A stretch of DNA of 64,000 bases, from positions 1,753,172 through 1,817,171 of the forward strand of contig NZ_MPPL01000001.1 of NCBI RefSeq assembly GCF_001911425.1. The letters are read 5' to 3'. Within the stretch, counting starts at the first letter, position 1. Every line of letters begins with the position of its first letter. The notes under the pieces were generated by a model. That model made no database searches. It was not told the origin of the DNA and saw only the letters and a program-made list of their open reading frames with translations. Shown in pieces: positions 51,595-61,709 of the stretch. The position numbers were made by a program, and so were the translations under genes. The stretch comes from Mucilaginibacter polytrichastri. Lineage in GTDB: Bacteria > Bacteroidota > Bacteroidia > Sphingobacteriales > Sphingobacteriaceae.

Positions 51595-53196
51595 ATGGAA
51601 ACGGGTAAAATAATGCCGGTTTTTAAAGGATGGGCTTCCGAATGGCTTATCCGGTTTGCCATTTTTATGGTGGTTGTACCGTCGCTTGGCTTGTTCGGCT
51701 TGTCTACAGCCAATGGGGGCGCGGCCGCAGGTTTTTACGGAATTGAACCTGCAGATGTGCAGTATTCCATGGTGATATTTTATGCCGCCGTTGCCAGCTT
51801 TTTTGCCTTAGAACGCCGGTTCTTTAGCTTTATCGCCGTAAAACAGTACCTTATTATTTCTACAGTAGTTCAGGTAGTTACTTCTTACATTTGTTTTAGT
51901 ACCCGTAACCTTCACGTTCTGTTTACGTTCCGTTTTATACAAGGCATGGCTAATTGTGCCAGTACCAGTATTTGCATTACGCTAATTTTCAGCAGGCTTA
52001 AAAGCGAGCGTGCCCGCGAGATTGGCTATTCCTTGTTTTATGGCTTGTTACTTTGCATTACACCGCTTACTACATTGGTAACAGCAGGGGTTGTAGATGC
52101 TTTTAATTACAATGTACTGTACAAATTCATCATCTACTTTTATGTGCCGGGTGCAATTTTACTTTTTATAATGATGAATGATGTACGGCTCGACAGGAAA
52201 TTCCCTCTTTATCAGGTAGACTGGCCCAGCTTTATTATTTACGCTCTAATGCTAAGCCTTATTGGGTACGTGCTGCTTTATGGCCAGCAATATTACTGGT
52301 TGCAAGACAAGCGTATTCTATGGTCGGTTATAGCTATTGTGATTTTATTAGCCATTCATATTGTAAGGCAACTGAGCTTAAAGCGCCCCTATTTAACGCT
52401 CGAAGTTTTTAAATACCGTAACTTTTCGGTAGGCTTAATGCTCATCTTCGTGCTTTATATTTGCCGCGGTGCGTTGGGTATTACTACAACTTATTTTGCG
52501 GCTGTTTTAGGTATGGATCCCTTCCATTTGGCCAATATGCTTGTTGCAAACATGTTGGGGATATTTGTGGGGGTGATTATATCGTCAAGGATGTTATTGA
52601 TGCATCGGCCTATGCGCTTTATCATTATGCTGGGCTTTGCGTTTATGCTGGTTTTTCATGTATGGATGTGCTTTTTGTTCGATATCCAGGCCAACGCCAC
52701 AGAATTTATTATACCGTTGATTGTGCAGGGTTTAGGTGCAGGGTTGTTGATGGCGCCGCTTATTATTTTTACGGTATCATCTGTGCCAACTCATTTGGGT
52801 AGTACCGCATCAGCAACCGGGGTATTCTTTCGGTTTGCAGGTTTTTGTTCGAGCATTGCGTTTATTAACTACTTTTCGCTTTTTAACCAAAGTGCGCATT
52901 ATAATCGCTTTCAACAGTTAATTTCCGATGTCGATCCTGCCACCGTACAACGTATTGCCGGTTATAAACAAGCGTTAATAGGCCGTGGCATGGCTGCCGA
53001 TCAGGCTGCTAAGGCCGCTAGTGGGTTAGTGGTACGCTCGGTAAATGCACAAACCTTAATGCGTTACAGTATGGATTATTATCAGCTCATTAGCTGGGTA
53101 ATCCTGGTCGTTATTTTATTGGTTGCCGTTTATCCTTACATCAACCGTACTAAAATCAACCTCGAAGACAATCAGCCTGCACCGGCTTCTTATTAA
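51595..53196 (+). CDS. DHA2-type MFS drug transporter (EmrB-like)
   Basis: 533 residues with about 14 membrane spans, including IRFAIFMVVVPSLGLFGLST, FFALERRFFSFIAVKQYLII and SYILVFRFIQGMANCASTS-type helices (FRFIQGMANCASTSICITLI). Drug/proton antiporter of the tripartite pump. No obvious truncation. Followed by a strong 11-bp terminator at 53221. Confidence 0.9.
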   Translation: METGKIMPVFKGWASEWLIRFAIFMVVVPSLGLFGLSTANGGAAAGFYGIEPADVQYSMVIFYAAVASFFALERRFFSFIAVKQYLIISTVVQVVTSYICFSTRNLHVLFTFRFIQGMANCASTSICITLIFSRLKSERAREIGYSLFYGLLLCITPLTTLVTAGVVDAFNYNVLYKFIIYFYVPGAILLFIMMNDVRLDRKFPLYQVDWPSFIIYALMLSLIGYVLLYGQQYYWLQDKRILWSVIAIVILLAIHIVRQLSLKRPYLTLEVFKYRNFSVGLMLIFVLYICRGALGITTTYFAAVLGMDPFHLANMLVANMLGIFVGVIISSRMLLMHRPMRFIIMLGFAFMLVFHVWMCFLFDIQANATEFIIPLIVQGLGAGLLMAPLIIFTVSSVPTHLGSTASATGVFFRFAGFCSSIAFINYFSLFNQSAHYNRFQQLISDVDPATVQRIAGYKQALIGRGMAADQAAKAASGLVVRSVNAQTLMRYSMDYYQLISWVILVVILLVAVYPYINRTKINLEDNQPAPASY

Positions 53197-53220
53197 AGCA
53201 CTACTAACTAAATTAAATGA

Positions 53221-53252
53221 AAAAGGTGATGTGCATTTGCTCATCACCTTTT
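53221..53252. terminator. bidirectional terminator after the efflux operon
   Basis: AAAAGGTGATG, loop of 10 bases, CATCACCTTTT: perfect 11-bp stem with A-run and T-run on either side, so it works for the efflux operon (+) and for the DUF3347 gene (-). Confidence 0.85.
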
Positions 53253-53275
53253 CTACTATTCAATGTCAAGGTAAA

Positions 53276-53779
53276 TTATTTGCCAGCCGGTGCCAAGGTA
53301 GCCTTTACCTCTCCACAGTCGGGCATAGTTTTACCGTAATAAGGGTTCTGAATGGTTTTGTTTTCGCTTAACCAGTATGCTTTTTTCATTGGGCAATATT
53401 GCTCGTAAAGTACAGTGCTGTTTGCCTTTAATCCGCTTAATACAGTGTACATGTTTTTAGATAAGCTTTCGAAATGTTCACGCTGATGATCTATCGCAAC
53501 GCTTTCGCTGATATGGCGGCTGTCGAATTTTAGTTTCTCCAGGTTGGCCGATAATAGCTTCTGTTGTGCCGGTTTCAGGCTTTTATCAGCAGGGGCAGAT
53601 AATGCAGTTAATAGCACCGCTGCCTTAGCTTTAGCCACGGTAGCATCGCTGGCTACCAGGGCGTTTTTTAATCCCAAATATGCCTGGGCTATTTTATCAA
53701 CTGATGTGCTTTGTGCATTGGCCTGTGTTGCTGCAAATGCGAATACAAGTGCTATGGAAAGGGTTTTTAATGTTTTCAT
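53276..53779 (-). CDS. DUF3347-type periplasmic protein
   Basis: 167 residues. Signal peptide (IALVFAFAATQANAQ), helical middle and the DUF3347 signature YCPMKKAYWLSENKTIQNPY followed by PDCGEVKATL. The family is tied to copper/cation efflux CusB-type proteins; here it stands alone. The CPM and DCGE cysteines could bind metal. Confidence 0.82.
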   Translation of the reverse strand: MKTLKTLSIALVFAFAATQANAQSTSVDKIAQAYLGLKNALVASDATVAKAKAAVLLTALSAPADKSLKPAQQKLLSANLEKLKFDSRHISESVAIDHQREHFESLSKNMYTVLSGLKANSTVLYEQYCPMKKAYWLSENKTIQNPYYGKTMPDCGEVKATLAPAGK

Positions 53780-53806
53780 TGGGTTTAATATTTATTAAAT
53801 GCTAAT

Positions 53807-54631
53807 TTATTGTTTTTCTACCGAAGTTTCCCAACCATCATATTCGCCATCACATTTTGCAGCAAGTTTCCATAACATGATCACATAATCATCTATGCTG
53901 TTATAATCAACTTTATCTATGCGCGAAATTTGTAATCGATAAGGAGTGTCACCTAAATCCTTGTCGTAATTATTGGTAACAATGTTAAAGCCCTCTTCGG
54001 CTATTTTGCTAAGAAACAAATCTCTGCCCGTTTCAGTTTTAAAAAAAAGCCAATGATCTACCTGTCGTTCTTTAGTTAATGGGTCTCCATTTTTTTCTAA
54101 ACTATTAATTACTCTGCGATTTTGTATCGACTGCATTTGAGAAGGCAACGGATATAAAAAATCCAGGTAACATTTCCAGTCTGTATCCTCATTTGTTCCA
54201 AAATCATATTCGTAACCAGGAAATGCTACCATGGCTTCTGATATTGTTTTGTCTATTAACATTGTGTCGCCCACATAAAAGTAAAAATCGCGACTGCCAT
54301 TAGAAGTTGTTCGTCCTGCAAATATGGCTTTTCTCGCCTCTGTCATAAAATCGACAAGCCGGTCTTCTATATCTCCTAATGAATTTAATTCCTCTTCGGT
54401 GGAAAGCCCTTCCGGATTTGGGTTTTTCATTTTAACGGATACGGAAACTATATGAGTTTTATTATTTACAGGAGCAATCTTTCTAAGACCTAAGTCAACC
54501 ATAATAGAACCCGGTAAATCATTTATATTAGTTAGATAGAAATCCCATTCTTCCTGATGCCTTTTAGCTGCTGTTTTGTTAGCATCTGTTGGTCGATTTT
54601 TTCCTTTGAAAATTTTATCAAAAAAGCCCAT
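53807..54631 (-). CDS. DUF695/RraB-like protein
   Basis: 274 residues. An N-terminal DUF695-type domain (EEWDFYLTNINDLPGSIMVD, VSVKMKNPNPEGLSTEEELN, DFYFYVGDTML) is followed by a ribonuclease-E-inhibitor RraB-like domain (DHWLFFKTETGRDLFLSKIA, EEGFNIVTNN, LWKLAAKCDGEYDGWETS). RraB in Proteobacteria inhibits RNase E; the role in Bacteroidota is not known. Cytoplasmic. Confidence 0.82.
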   Translation of the reverse strand: MGFFDKIFKGKNRPTDANKTAAKRHQEEWDFYLTNINDLPGSIMVDLGLRKIAPVNNKTHIVSVSVKMKNPNPEGLSTEEELNSLGDIEDRLVDFMTEARKAIFAGRTTSNGSRDFYFYVGDTMLIDKTISEAMVAFPGYEYDFGTNEDTDWKCYLDFLYPLPSQMQSIQNRRVINSLEKNGDPLTKERQVDHWLFFKTETGRDLFLSKIAEEGFNIVTNNYDKDLGDTPYRLQISRIDKVDYNSIDDYVIMLWKLAAKCDGEYDGWETSVEKQ

Positions 54632-54769
54632 ATGTGTTTGTGAGATGTTTAGAATACTTAAAACTACTAAAACATATAGTATAATTAATATTCGATAGCA
54701 ATAAAATGAATTGTGATCGATTAGTTATAATCTTGCGTTGCATTGCAAAATCCATATCTTAGCATCAGC

Positions 54770-56095
54770 ATGGAAGCTAAAAACAACCCCAAAACCATAC
54801 GGGCCTGGGCTATGTTCGATTGGGCAAACTCATCGTACAACCTGGTTATCACCTCAACTATTTTCCCGGCCTATTTTACAGCTATAACCACCACAAAAGC
54901 GCATGGCGATGTGGTTACCTTTTTCGGTCATCAGTTTATTAATACGGCGCTATCTAATTATGTATTGGCTGCTGCCTATTTGCTGGTGGTGCTTATGCTG
55001 CCTATTTTAACTTCCATTGCCGATTATAAAGGCAACAAAAAAAGCTATATGCAATTCTTCACCCTAATGGGCGGTATCGCCTGCTGCGGGCTATATTTCT
55101 TTAAACTAAGTACACTCGAAGCGGGGATGATCTGTTTCGGCATTGCAGCAATTGGTTATTGCGGTGGCTTCGTATTCTATAATTCATACCTTCCACAGAT
55201 AGCCACGCTTGACAAGCAGGATGCCGTGAGCGCCAAAGGTTTTACCTACGGCTATATTGGTAGCGTAATACTACAGATCATTTGCTTTGTGTTTGTATTA
55301 TCGCCCAAAACATTTGGCATTACAGATGCTACCTTCCCGGCACGGTTGTCATTTTTATTAGTTGGCATCTGGTGGATGGCCTTTGCGCAGATCCCTTTTG
55401 CGCGTTTACCTAAAGGAGAGCCTAATGCCTCAGTATCGCCGGACTATAATGTAATAAGTGGCGGTTTTAAAGAGTTAGCACATGTATGGAAAAAGGTAAG
55501 ATCGATGCCCTTATTAAAGCGTTATTTGCCTGCATTCTTTTTTTATTCTATGGGGGTGCAAACCATTATGCTGGTGGCAGCTAACTTTGGTGCTAAAGAA
55601 TTAAAGCTTCCCGAGGAAAGCCTGATCGGGGTGATACTGGTGATTCAGCTGGTGGCCATAGGCGGTGCTATGCTAATGTCTAAACTATCTGATAAGTATG
55701 GTAATGTAAAAGTATTGATAGGCGTGGTATTCATCTGGATCTTCGCTTGCGTTGCTGCCTACTTAACCACCAATGCTACGCAATTTTATATGCTGGCTGT
55801 TGTAGTCGGTTTAATTATGGGGGGCATCCAGTCCCTATCCCGGTCTACCTACTCTAAATACTTACCGCAGGACATTACCGATACGGCATCGTATTTCAGC
55901 TTTTATGATGTTACGGAGAAGCTGGCCATCGTGATCGGGCTTTTCTGTTTTGGTTTTGTAGAGTCATTAACCCACAGTATGCGCAATTCGGCATTGATAT
56001 TGGCTGTATTTTTCGTTATAGGCTTGGTTTTATTATTTTCATTACTGTCTGCCGAACGGAAAAGTCATAAAAATTCGGAACTTAGCGGTTTGTAA
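54770..56095 (+). CDS. MFS transporter of the Atg22/UMF1 type
   Basis: 441 residues from ATG 54770 (MEAKNNPKTIRAWAMFDWAN); the frame reaches back to a TTG at 54743 but this start matches the family's conserved beginning. About 12 membrane spans. WAMFDWANSSYNLVITSTIF is the typical Atg22-family opening; later YCGGFVFYNSYLPQIATLD and GGIQSLSRSTYSKYLP also fit. Substrate unknown. Confidence 0.88.
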   Translation: MEAKNNPKTIRAWAMFDWANSSYNLVITSTIFPAYFTAITTTKAHGDVVTFFGHQFINTALSNYVLAAAYLLVVLMLPILTSIADYKGNKKSYMQFFTLMGGIACCGLYFFKLSTLEAGMICFGIAAIGYCGGFVFYNSYLPQIATLDKQDAVSAKGFTYGYIGSVILQIICFVFVLSPKTFGITDATFPARLSFLLVGIWWMAFAQIPFARLPKGEPNASVSPDYNVISGGFKELAHVWKKVRSMPLLKRYLPAFFFYSMGVQTIMLVAANFGAKELKLPEESLIGVILVIQLVAIGGAMLMSKLSDKYGNVKVLIGVVFIWIFACVAAYLTTNATQFYMLAVVVGLIMGGIQSLSRSTYSKYLPQDITDTASYFSFYDVTEKLAIVIGLFCFGFVESLTHSMRNSALILAVFFVIGLVLLFSLLSAERKSHKNSELSGL

Positions 56096-56109
56096 TCTAA
56101 TAGAGGCTA

Positions 56110-56838
56110 ATGAAGGTTGAGTTATTTATCCCGTGTTTTATTGATCAGCTATACCCAGCTACTGCGTTTAATACGGTAAAGGTATTGGAGAAAGCCGGTT
56201 GCACGGTAACTTACAACACAGCGCAAACCTGCTGCGGCCAGCCAGCCTTTAATGCCGGTTTTTGGGACGAAGCCAAAACCATAGGCAGCAAATTCCTGGA
56301 TGATTTCTCTGCCGATGGCGTTATCGTTTCTCCCTCTGCCTCTTGTACCGGCATGGTGCGCAATTATTATAACGATTTGTTTACCAATACAACCGCCCAT
56401 AATAAATGCCGCTCTATTCAGGCTAATATTTATGAGCTGTCAGATTTTTTGGTAAACATCCTAAACGTAGATTATTTTGGCGCCGAGTTGGAAGGCCGGG
56501 CCGTATACCACGATAGTTGCAGTGCCCTGCGCGAATGTAAGATTAAACAAGAACCCCGTCAGCTTTTGTCAAAAGTACACGGACTCGAGCTTTTCGACCT
56601 GCCCGATAATGAAACCTGCTGTGGTTTCGGCGGTACGTTTGCCGTAAAGTTCGATGCGATATCCAGCGCCATGGCCCAGCAAAAGGTTGATCATGCCATG
56701 TCTGTCCATGCAGACTATATTATCTCTACCGATGCGTCGTGCCTGCTGCATCTGCAAAGCTATATCGATAAACAACAACTGCCGCTTAAAACTATGCATA
56801 TTGCCGATGTTTTGGCAGGTGGTTGGGGGAATATATAG
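56110..56838 (+). CDS. LutA/YkgE-type Fe-S oxidoreductase subunit
   Basis: 242 residues with two CCG domains: QTCCGQPAFNAG and ETCCGFGGTFAVKF, plus CFIDQLYP and SCTGMVR. This matches the LutA (YkgE) family, which with LutB and LutC oxidises lactate. LutB and LutC are not adjacent here, so its partner may lie elsewhere. It follows the Atg22-like gene by 14 bases. Confidence 0.88.
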   Translation: MKVELFIPCFIDQLYPATAFNTVKVLEKAGCTVTYNTAQTCCGQPAFNAGFWDEAKTIGSKFLDDFSADGVIVSPSASCTGMVRNYYNDLFTNTTAHNKCRSIQANIYELSDFLVNILNVDYFGAELEGRAVYHDSCSALRECKIKQEPRQLLSKVHGLELFDLPDNETCCGFGGTFAVKFDAISSAMAQQKVDHAMSVHADYIISTDASCLLHLQSYIDKQQLPLKTMHIADVLAGGWGNI

Positions 56839-56892
56839 AATTCGGATTTCGATTTCAGATTTTTAATTAATATTAAAAAAACCTGTCATAGG

Positions 56893-56957
56893 GAGGTACG
56901 AAGCAATCCCCGATATACAGAGAACTCCATATAGAATTCGAGATTGTTTCGTACCTC
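56893..56957. repeat. REP-like inverted repeat upstream of thrS
   Basis: GAGGTACGAAGCAATC (56893-56908) and GATTGTTTCGTACCTC (56942-56957) are inverted copies with one mismatch; flanking 56843-56855 and 56981-57009 hold GAAATC/ATCCG-type echoes of each other. Such palindromes of about 16 bases in pairs look like bacterial REP/BIME elements. A REP-associated transposase is not in the window. Confidence 0.65.
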
Positions 56958-57023
56958 GCAATTACGTGCAAATGGTAAATCCGAAATCGAACATCCGACA
57001 TCCGAAATCACTCAAATTTATCG

Positions 57024-57031
57024 TATCTTTG
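57024..57031 (+). promoter_or_regulatory. -7 box of the thrS operon
   Basis: TATCTTTG is an exact match to TAnnTTTG. It lies 72 bases before the thrS ATG. A -33 TTG is not evident at standard spacing. Confidence 0.5.
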
Positions 57032-57103
57032 CAGTTCGAAAATAAATCACTTTGTAGGTGATTGATTATTTAAATTTTATTGAACAATAAATCATAGTTG
57101 TAG

Positions 57104-59029
57104 ATGATTAATATTACACTTCCAGATGGTTCCGTTCGTCAGTACGACAAAGGAATCAGTTCCATGCAAATTGCACAATCCATTTCCGAAGGTTTAGCAC
57201 GTAATGTATTAGCCGCCGAAGTAAACGGCCAGGTATGGGATGCAAGCCGCCCGATCGAAGAAGATTCGAACGTTAAATTACTAACCTGGAATGACGATGC
57301 CGGTAAGGCCACCTTCTGGCACTCATCCGCCCACTTAATGGCCGAGGCCTTAGAGGCACTTTATCCTGGTACCAAATTTGGTATCGGCCCTGCTATCGAA
57401 ACCGGTTTTTATTACGATGTTGATTTCGGTGATCAGGAGTTTTCTTCAGATCATTTTAAACAGATCGAAGATAAAATGCTGGAACTGGCCAAGGCTAAAG
57501 AGGAGTTTATCCGCAAGCCGGTTAGCAAAGCAGATGCTATTGAATATTTTACCGATAAAGGTGATGAGTATAAGCTGGATCTGATTAAAGACCTGCCCGA
57601 TGGCTCTATTACGTTTTATTCACAAGGCGAATTTACCGACTTGTGCCGTGGTCCGCATATCCCTAATACAGGTTTTGTAAAAGCTATTAAGCTGATGAAT
57701 ACTGCAGGTGCCTACTGGCGCGGCGACGAAACCCGCAAGCAATTAACCCGTATTTACGGCGTTACTTTCCCTAAGCAAAACGAGCTTACCGAATATCTGC
57801 GTGTTATTGAAGAAGCCAAAAAACGCGACCACCGTAAACTGGGTAAAGAGCTTGAGTTGTTTGCATTCTCTGAAAAAGTAGGCATGGGCCTGCCATTGTG
57901 GTTGCCAAAAGGCACCGCACTGCGCGAGCGTTTGGTTAACTTTTTACAGCGTGCACAAAGCAAAGCAGGTTACGAACAGGTAATTACTCCGCACATTGGG
58001 CATAAAAACCTGTATGTAACTTCGGGCCACTATGAAAAATATGGTAAGGATAGCTTCCAGCCGATAAAAACTCCGCAGGAAGGGGAGGAGTTCTTCTTAA
58101 AACCGATGAATTGCCCGCACCACTGCGAGATCTATAAAACGAAACCACGCTCTTATAAAGACCTTCCGGTTCGTTATGCAGAGTTTGGTACCGTATACCG
58201 TTACGAGCAAAGCGGAGAGCTGCATGGCTTAACCCGTGTACGTGGCTTTACGCAGGATGATGCGCACTTGTTTTGCCGCCCCGACCAGGTTAAAGAGGAG
58301 TTTATGAAGGTAATAGACCTGGTATTGTATGTTTTCTCGGCCCTTGGCTTTGAAGATTATACTGCACAGATCTCTTTACGTGACCCTGAAAACAAATCGA
58401 AATACATTGGCAGCGACGAAAATTGGGCATTAGCTGAGTCTGCAATTATGGAAGCAGCCGCAGAAAAAGGGCTGAATACTGTAGTTGAGTTAGGCGAAGC
58501 AGCTTTTTATGGCCCTAAGCTCGATTTTATGGTGAAGGATGCCTTGGGTCGTAAATGGCAGTTAGGCACCATCCAGGTAGATTATAACCTGCCAGAACGC
58601 TTTGAGCTGGAGTATACAGGCAGCGATAACCTTAAACACAGGCCGGTGATGATTCACCGTGCGCCATTTGGTTCATTAGAGCGTTTTGTGGCTGTATTAA
58701 TAGAGCATTGTGCCGGTAACTTCCCGTTATGGTTGTCGCCCGATCAATATATTATTTTGCCGATCTCGGAAAAGTTCGAAGATTATGCAAAAAACCTTTC
58801 AGATGAATTAAAAAATTCCGATATTCGCGGGCTAATTGATTTCAGAGATGAGAAGATAGGCAGAAAGATTAGAGATGCTGAAATCAAAAAGATCCCATAT
58901 ATGTTAATAGTGGGCGAGAAGGAAGCAGCCGAAGGCACAATTTCCGTTCGAAAACACGGTACTGGCGACTTGGGAAGTTTAACCATTGAGGATTTTAAAC
59001 AACAATTAATTAAAGAAACAACAGTATAA
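57104..59029 (+). CDS. thrS: threonyl-tRNA synthetase
   Basis: 641 residues. TGS domain ([16 protein letters not shown]), editing domain with [24 protein letters not shown]; class II core with [43 protein letters not shown], then [21 protein letters not shown]-terminal anticodon-binding domain ([15 protein letters not shown]). Full length, typical of bacterial ThrRS. infC follows directly. Confidence 0.97.
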   Translation: MINITLPDGSVRQYDKGISSMQIAQSISEGLARNVLAAEVNGQVWDASRPIEEDSNVKLLTWNDDAGKATFWHSSAHLMAEALEALYPGTKFGIGPAIETGFYYDVDFGDQEFSSDHFKQIEDKMLELAKAKEEFIRKPVSKADAIEYFTDKGDEYKLDLIKDLPDGSITFYSQGEFTDLCRGPHIPNTGFVKAIKLMNTAGAYWRGDETRKQLTRIYGVTFPKQNELTEYLRVIEEAKKRDHRKLGKELELFAFSEKVGMGLPLWLPKGTALRERLVNFLQRAQSKAGYEQVITPHIGHKNLYVTSGHYEKYGKDSFQPIKTPQEGEEFFLKPMNCPHHCEIYKTKPRSYKDLPVRYAEFGTVYRYEQSGELHGLTRVRGFTQDDAHLFCRPDQVKEEFMKVIDLVLYVFSALGFEDYTAQISLRDPENKSKYIGSDENWALAESAIMEAAAEKGLNTVVELGEAAFYGPKLDFMVKDALGRKWQLGTIQVDYNLPERFELEYTGSDNLKHRPVMIHRAPFGSLERFVAVLIEHCAGNFPLWLSPDQYIILPISEKFEDYAKNLSDELKNSDIRGLIDFRDEKIGRKIRDAEIKKIPYMLIVGEKEAAEGTISVRKHGTGDLGSLTIEDFKQQLIKETTV

Positions 59030-59030
59030 C

Positions 59031-59600
59031 TTGGCATTAAGTAAACCAAATTTTAGCAGGGGGCCACGCCCTCCCTTCAAAAAAAAGGAAGCTGAACATA
59101 ATATCAATCAATTTATCCGGGCTCAGGAAGTTCGCCTCGTTGGTGATAACGTAGAACCCGGTGTTTATTCACTACGGGATGCATTGGCAATAGCTGAGCA
59201 ACAGGAACTGGATTTGGTTGAGATATCTCCAAATGCTGTACCTCCGGTTTGTAAAGTTACTGACTATAACAAATTTATCTACGAGCAAAAGAAAAAGCTT
59301 AAGGAGATAAAGAACAATGCAAAACAAACGGTAATTAAAGAGATCCGTTTCGGGCCTAATACCGATAGCCACGATTTTGAATTTAAGCTGAAACACGCTA
59401 TGAAATTCTTGGAAGATGGCGAAAAGGTGAGGGCATACGTACACTTTAAAGGGCGTGCTATTGTTTACAAAGAGCAGGGTGAGATATTACTGTTACGCTT
59501 TGCGCAGGCTTTAGAAGAAGTAGGCAAAGTAGAGCAATTACCAAAACTGGAAGGTAAGCGGATGTTTTTAACCGTTGCACCTAAGGCAGGTAAAAAGTAA
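59031..59600 (+). CDS. infC: translation initiation factor IF-3
   Basis: 189 residues starting with TTG at 59031, one base after the thrS stop codon. Rare start codons are usual for infC and let IF-3 repress its own translation. [40 protein letters not shown], then [20 protein letters not shown] and [17 protein letters not shown] motif ([20 protein letters not shown]) identify the factor. Followed by rpmI after 68 bases. Confidence 0.96.
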   Translation: MALSKPNFSRGPRPPFKKKEAEHNINQFIRAQEVRLVGDNVEPGVYSLRDALAIAEQQELDLVEISPNAVPPVCKVTDYNKFIYEQKKKLKEIKNNAKQTVIKEIRFGPNTDSHDFEFKLKHAMKFLEDGEKVRAYVHFKGRAIVYKEQGEILLLRFAQALEEVGKVEQLPKLEGKRMFLTVAPKAGKK

Positions 59601-59668
59601 TTGTTAGAAAAACGAATTAAGAAAAACGTAGTGCATACTACGTCTAACAACAATAAATAAATAGAGTT

Positions 59669-59869
59669 ATGCCAAAAATGAAAACCAATTCCAGTGCCAA
59701 AAAGCGCTTTAAGCTTACTGGAACAGGTAAAATCGCTAGAAAGAACGCATACAAAAGCCACATCTTAACCAAGATGTCGACAAAACGTAAACGCGCCCTT
59801 GGTCACACCAGTATGGTATCTAAAGCTGACATGGGTAACGTTAAACGCATGCTTTGTATCGGCAAGTAA
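59669..59869 (+). CDS. rpmI: ribosomal protein bL35
   Basis: 66 residues, highly basic: [20 protein letters not shown], then [20 protein letters not shown]. Typical L35. Located between infC and rplT as in most bacteria. Confidence 0.97.
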   Translation: MPKMKTNSSAKKRFKLTGTGKIARKNAYKSHILTKMSTKRKRALGHTSMVSKADMGNVKRMLCIGK

Positions 59870-59953
59870 TTTCTAAAGGAAACAAATTTTTTAACCAGGT
59901 ATTAGAGTTTTAAAGTTCTGTAAAAAGGCACTCACTACCAAAAACGCAAAAAA

Positions 59954-60298
59954 ATGCCACGTTCAGTTAACGCAGTCGCGTCGAGAAGACGCCGGAAAAA
60001 AATCATGGTCCTTGCAAAAGGATATTATGGTTCAAGAAGCAAGGTTTATACCGTTGCAAAAAACACAGTTGAAAAAGGTTTACAGTATGCTTACCGTGAC
60101 CGTAAGACTAAAAAGAGAGAATTCAGAGCTTTATGGATCCAACGTATTAACGCTGGGGCCCGTCAGTATGGAATTTCTTACTCACAATTAATGGGTAAAT
60201 TAAACGCTAAAGAAATTGGTTTAAACCGTAAGGTTTTAGCTGACTTAGCGATGAACCATCCTGATGCTTTTAAAGCTATCGTTGACGCTGTTAAATAA
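59954..60298 (+). CDS. rplT: ribosomal protein bL20
   Basis: 114 residues, basic: [80 protein letters not shown]. Complete L20, followed by a strong terminator. Confidence 0.97.
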   Translation: MPRSVNAVASRRRRKKIMVLAKGYYGSRSKVYTVAKNTVEKGLQYAYRDRKTKKREFRALWIQRINAGARQYGISYSQLMGKLNAKEIGLNRKVLADLAMNHPDAFKAIVDAVK

Positions 60299-60322
60299 GC
60301 GGCAATAACATATTGTAAAAAA

Positions 60323-60354
60323 GGGTCCCCATCATTGATTGGGACCCTTTTTTT
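60323..60354 (+). terminator. terminator of the infC-rpmI-rplT operon
   Basis: GGGTCCC, loop CATCATTGATT, GGGACCC with seven T after it and A-run before it. Confidence 0.9.
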
Positions 60355-60377
60355 ATTAGCTTTATTTTATAATTGAT

Positions 60378-60824
60378 ATGAAAAAACTATTAGTAATTGC
60401 CCTTTGTTTCCTCATTACCTCATGCGGAAAATACGTTGGTGATAATGCGCTGCAAAGATTTGTAAAAAGCAGTTTAAAGGATAAAAAGCAAGGAACTTTA
60501 AAGCTTAGTGCTTATAATGAAGTACAATGGGATAAGGTATATATACTGGGCCCTTATACCAACAAAAAGAATCTGGATGCCGATTTGAAGGCTTATTATA
60601 CTGATATTATTGAAAGCGAAGTAGAATCTGACGACCAAGTTTGCTTTGTAATGCTATATAAAGGTAAAGAGCTGGTAGGCAAAGCCACGTTTAACAGGCG
60701 CTATTATGATCTGGAAGCGCTTACCAAATTTACTACCAACGCTAAAATTGCACCCTACAGTAAAGAGGATGCTAACTTTCCCTTTGCCGATGTTAAAAAT
60801 ATTTATATCATCAGGCAGCGATAA
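60378..60824 (+). CDS. small lipoprotein
   Basis: 148 residues. Signal peptide with lipobox (LLVIALCFLITSCGK). The mature part has no recognised domain: WDKVYILGPYTNKKNLDADL, RYYDLEALTKFTTN. Membrane-anchored, function unknown. Starts 24 bases after the rplT terminator. Confidence 0.65.
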   Translation: MKKLLVIALCFLITSCGKYVGDNALQRFVKSSLKDKKQGTLKLSAYNEVQWDKVYILGPYTNKKNLDADLKAYYTDIIESEVESDDQVCFVMLYKGKELVGKATFNRRYYDLEALTKFTTNAKIAPYSKEDANFPFADVKNIYIIRQR

Positions 60825-60844
60825 AAGCATTTAATTAAATAGAA

Positions 60845-60867
60845 AAACCCGCCATAACAGCGGGTTT
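60845..60867. terminator. bidirectional terminator between the lipoprotein and SRPBCC genes
   Basis: AAACCCGC, loop CATAACA, GCGGGTTT: perfect 8-bp stem between convergent genes. Confidence 0.75.
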
Positions 60868-60893
60868 CTATTTATATGTTTAACGCTAACGGG

Positions 60894-61616
60894 TTATTCT
60901 TCTACAATAATAACGGCACCTGCATCTTCAATATCCATATACTGTTTAAAGTTGCGTACATCTTCATTAACCATGCTTCTAAAAACGGGGCTTAGTATGT
61001 GGGCAATACCGGTACCAACACCACCTGCAGGCGGCTGATAGCTAATTACCACATCAACCAGTGTAGAGCCTGGTATTGGGCCGTCTTTAAAGCGCACTTT
61101 ACCGGCATTGTCAATAGTAGAATCTGGTAGCGAGCTCCAGCCGATCATTTCGCCGGGCTCGTCTTTTACAATCTCGGCATCCCAACTTACGGTGGTTACA
61201 TTGGCAGGTAATTTAAGCACCCAGTGCGAACGTTTACTATCCAATACTTCAACGCTTTCCAGGTGCCTCATAAACAAGGGAAGGTTATCCAGCTGTCGCC
61301 AAAAGGCATAAACCTCATGCCTTGGTTTGTTTACTGTGAAAGACGATCTGATATTTACATTTACAGGTTCGGTGCTTACTTTGCCCATTTGCGTATACAA
61401 TTCGCAATGCCCTGTAATGCCCCGGTTAAGCAGGTAACCACCCGCACCCATTTTTATAATACTTGTAAACGGACTTTTAAATAAATGCGTAAGACCCGAA
61501 AAGGCCAGTTTAACCCCCGCTGCTATTGAAACATAGCGCTCAGTCCATTCTAAATTTATATGAGCGTTATCTTCGCCATGATACATGGTGGTTCGCTGTA
61601 ATGCTGTAGTTGCCAT
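60894..61616 (-). CDS. SRPBCC-domain protein with membrane N-terminus
   Basis: 240 residues. Residues about 25-75 are a hydrophobic DUF2892-like segment (ERYVSIAAGVKLAFSGLTHL, MGAGGYLLNRG). The rest is a SRPBCC/polyketide-cyclase-type domain: RSSFTVNKPRHEVYAFWRQL, DNLPLFMRHLESVEVLDSKR, GWSSLPDSTIDNAGKVRFKD. A lipid or hydrophobic-ligand binding function is likely; ligand unknown. Confidence 0.82.
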   Translation of the reverse strand: MATTALQRTTMYHGEDNAHINLEWTERYVSIAAGVKLAFSGLTHLFKSPFTSIIKMGAGGYLLNRGITGHCELYTQMGKVSTEPVNVNIRSSFTVNKPRHEVYAFWRQLDNLPLFMRHLESVEVLDSKRSHWVLKLPANVTTVSWDAEIVKDEPGEMIGWSSLPDSTIDNAGKVRFKDGPIPGSTLVDVVISYQPPAGGVGTGIAHILSPVFRSMVNEDVRNFKQYMDIEDAGAVIIVEE

Positions 61617-61709
61617 CTTAAATTGTTTAAATAGGTATACAGATTAAACAGCAGAGCTATAGGTATGTTTTCTTTTAATTTAAATTGATTAAAAGGTAGT
61701 TAAAGATGG

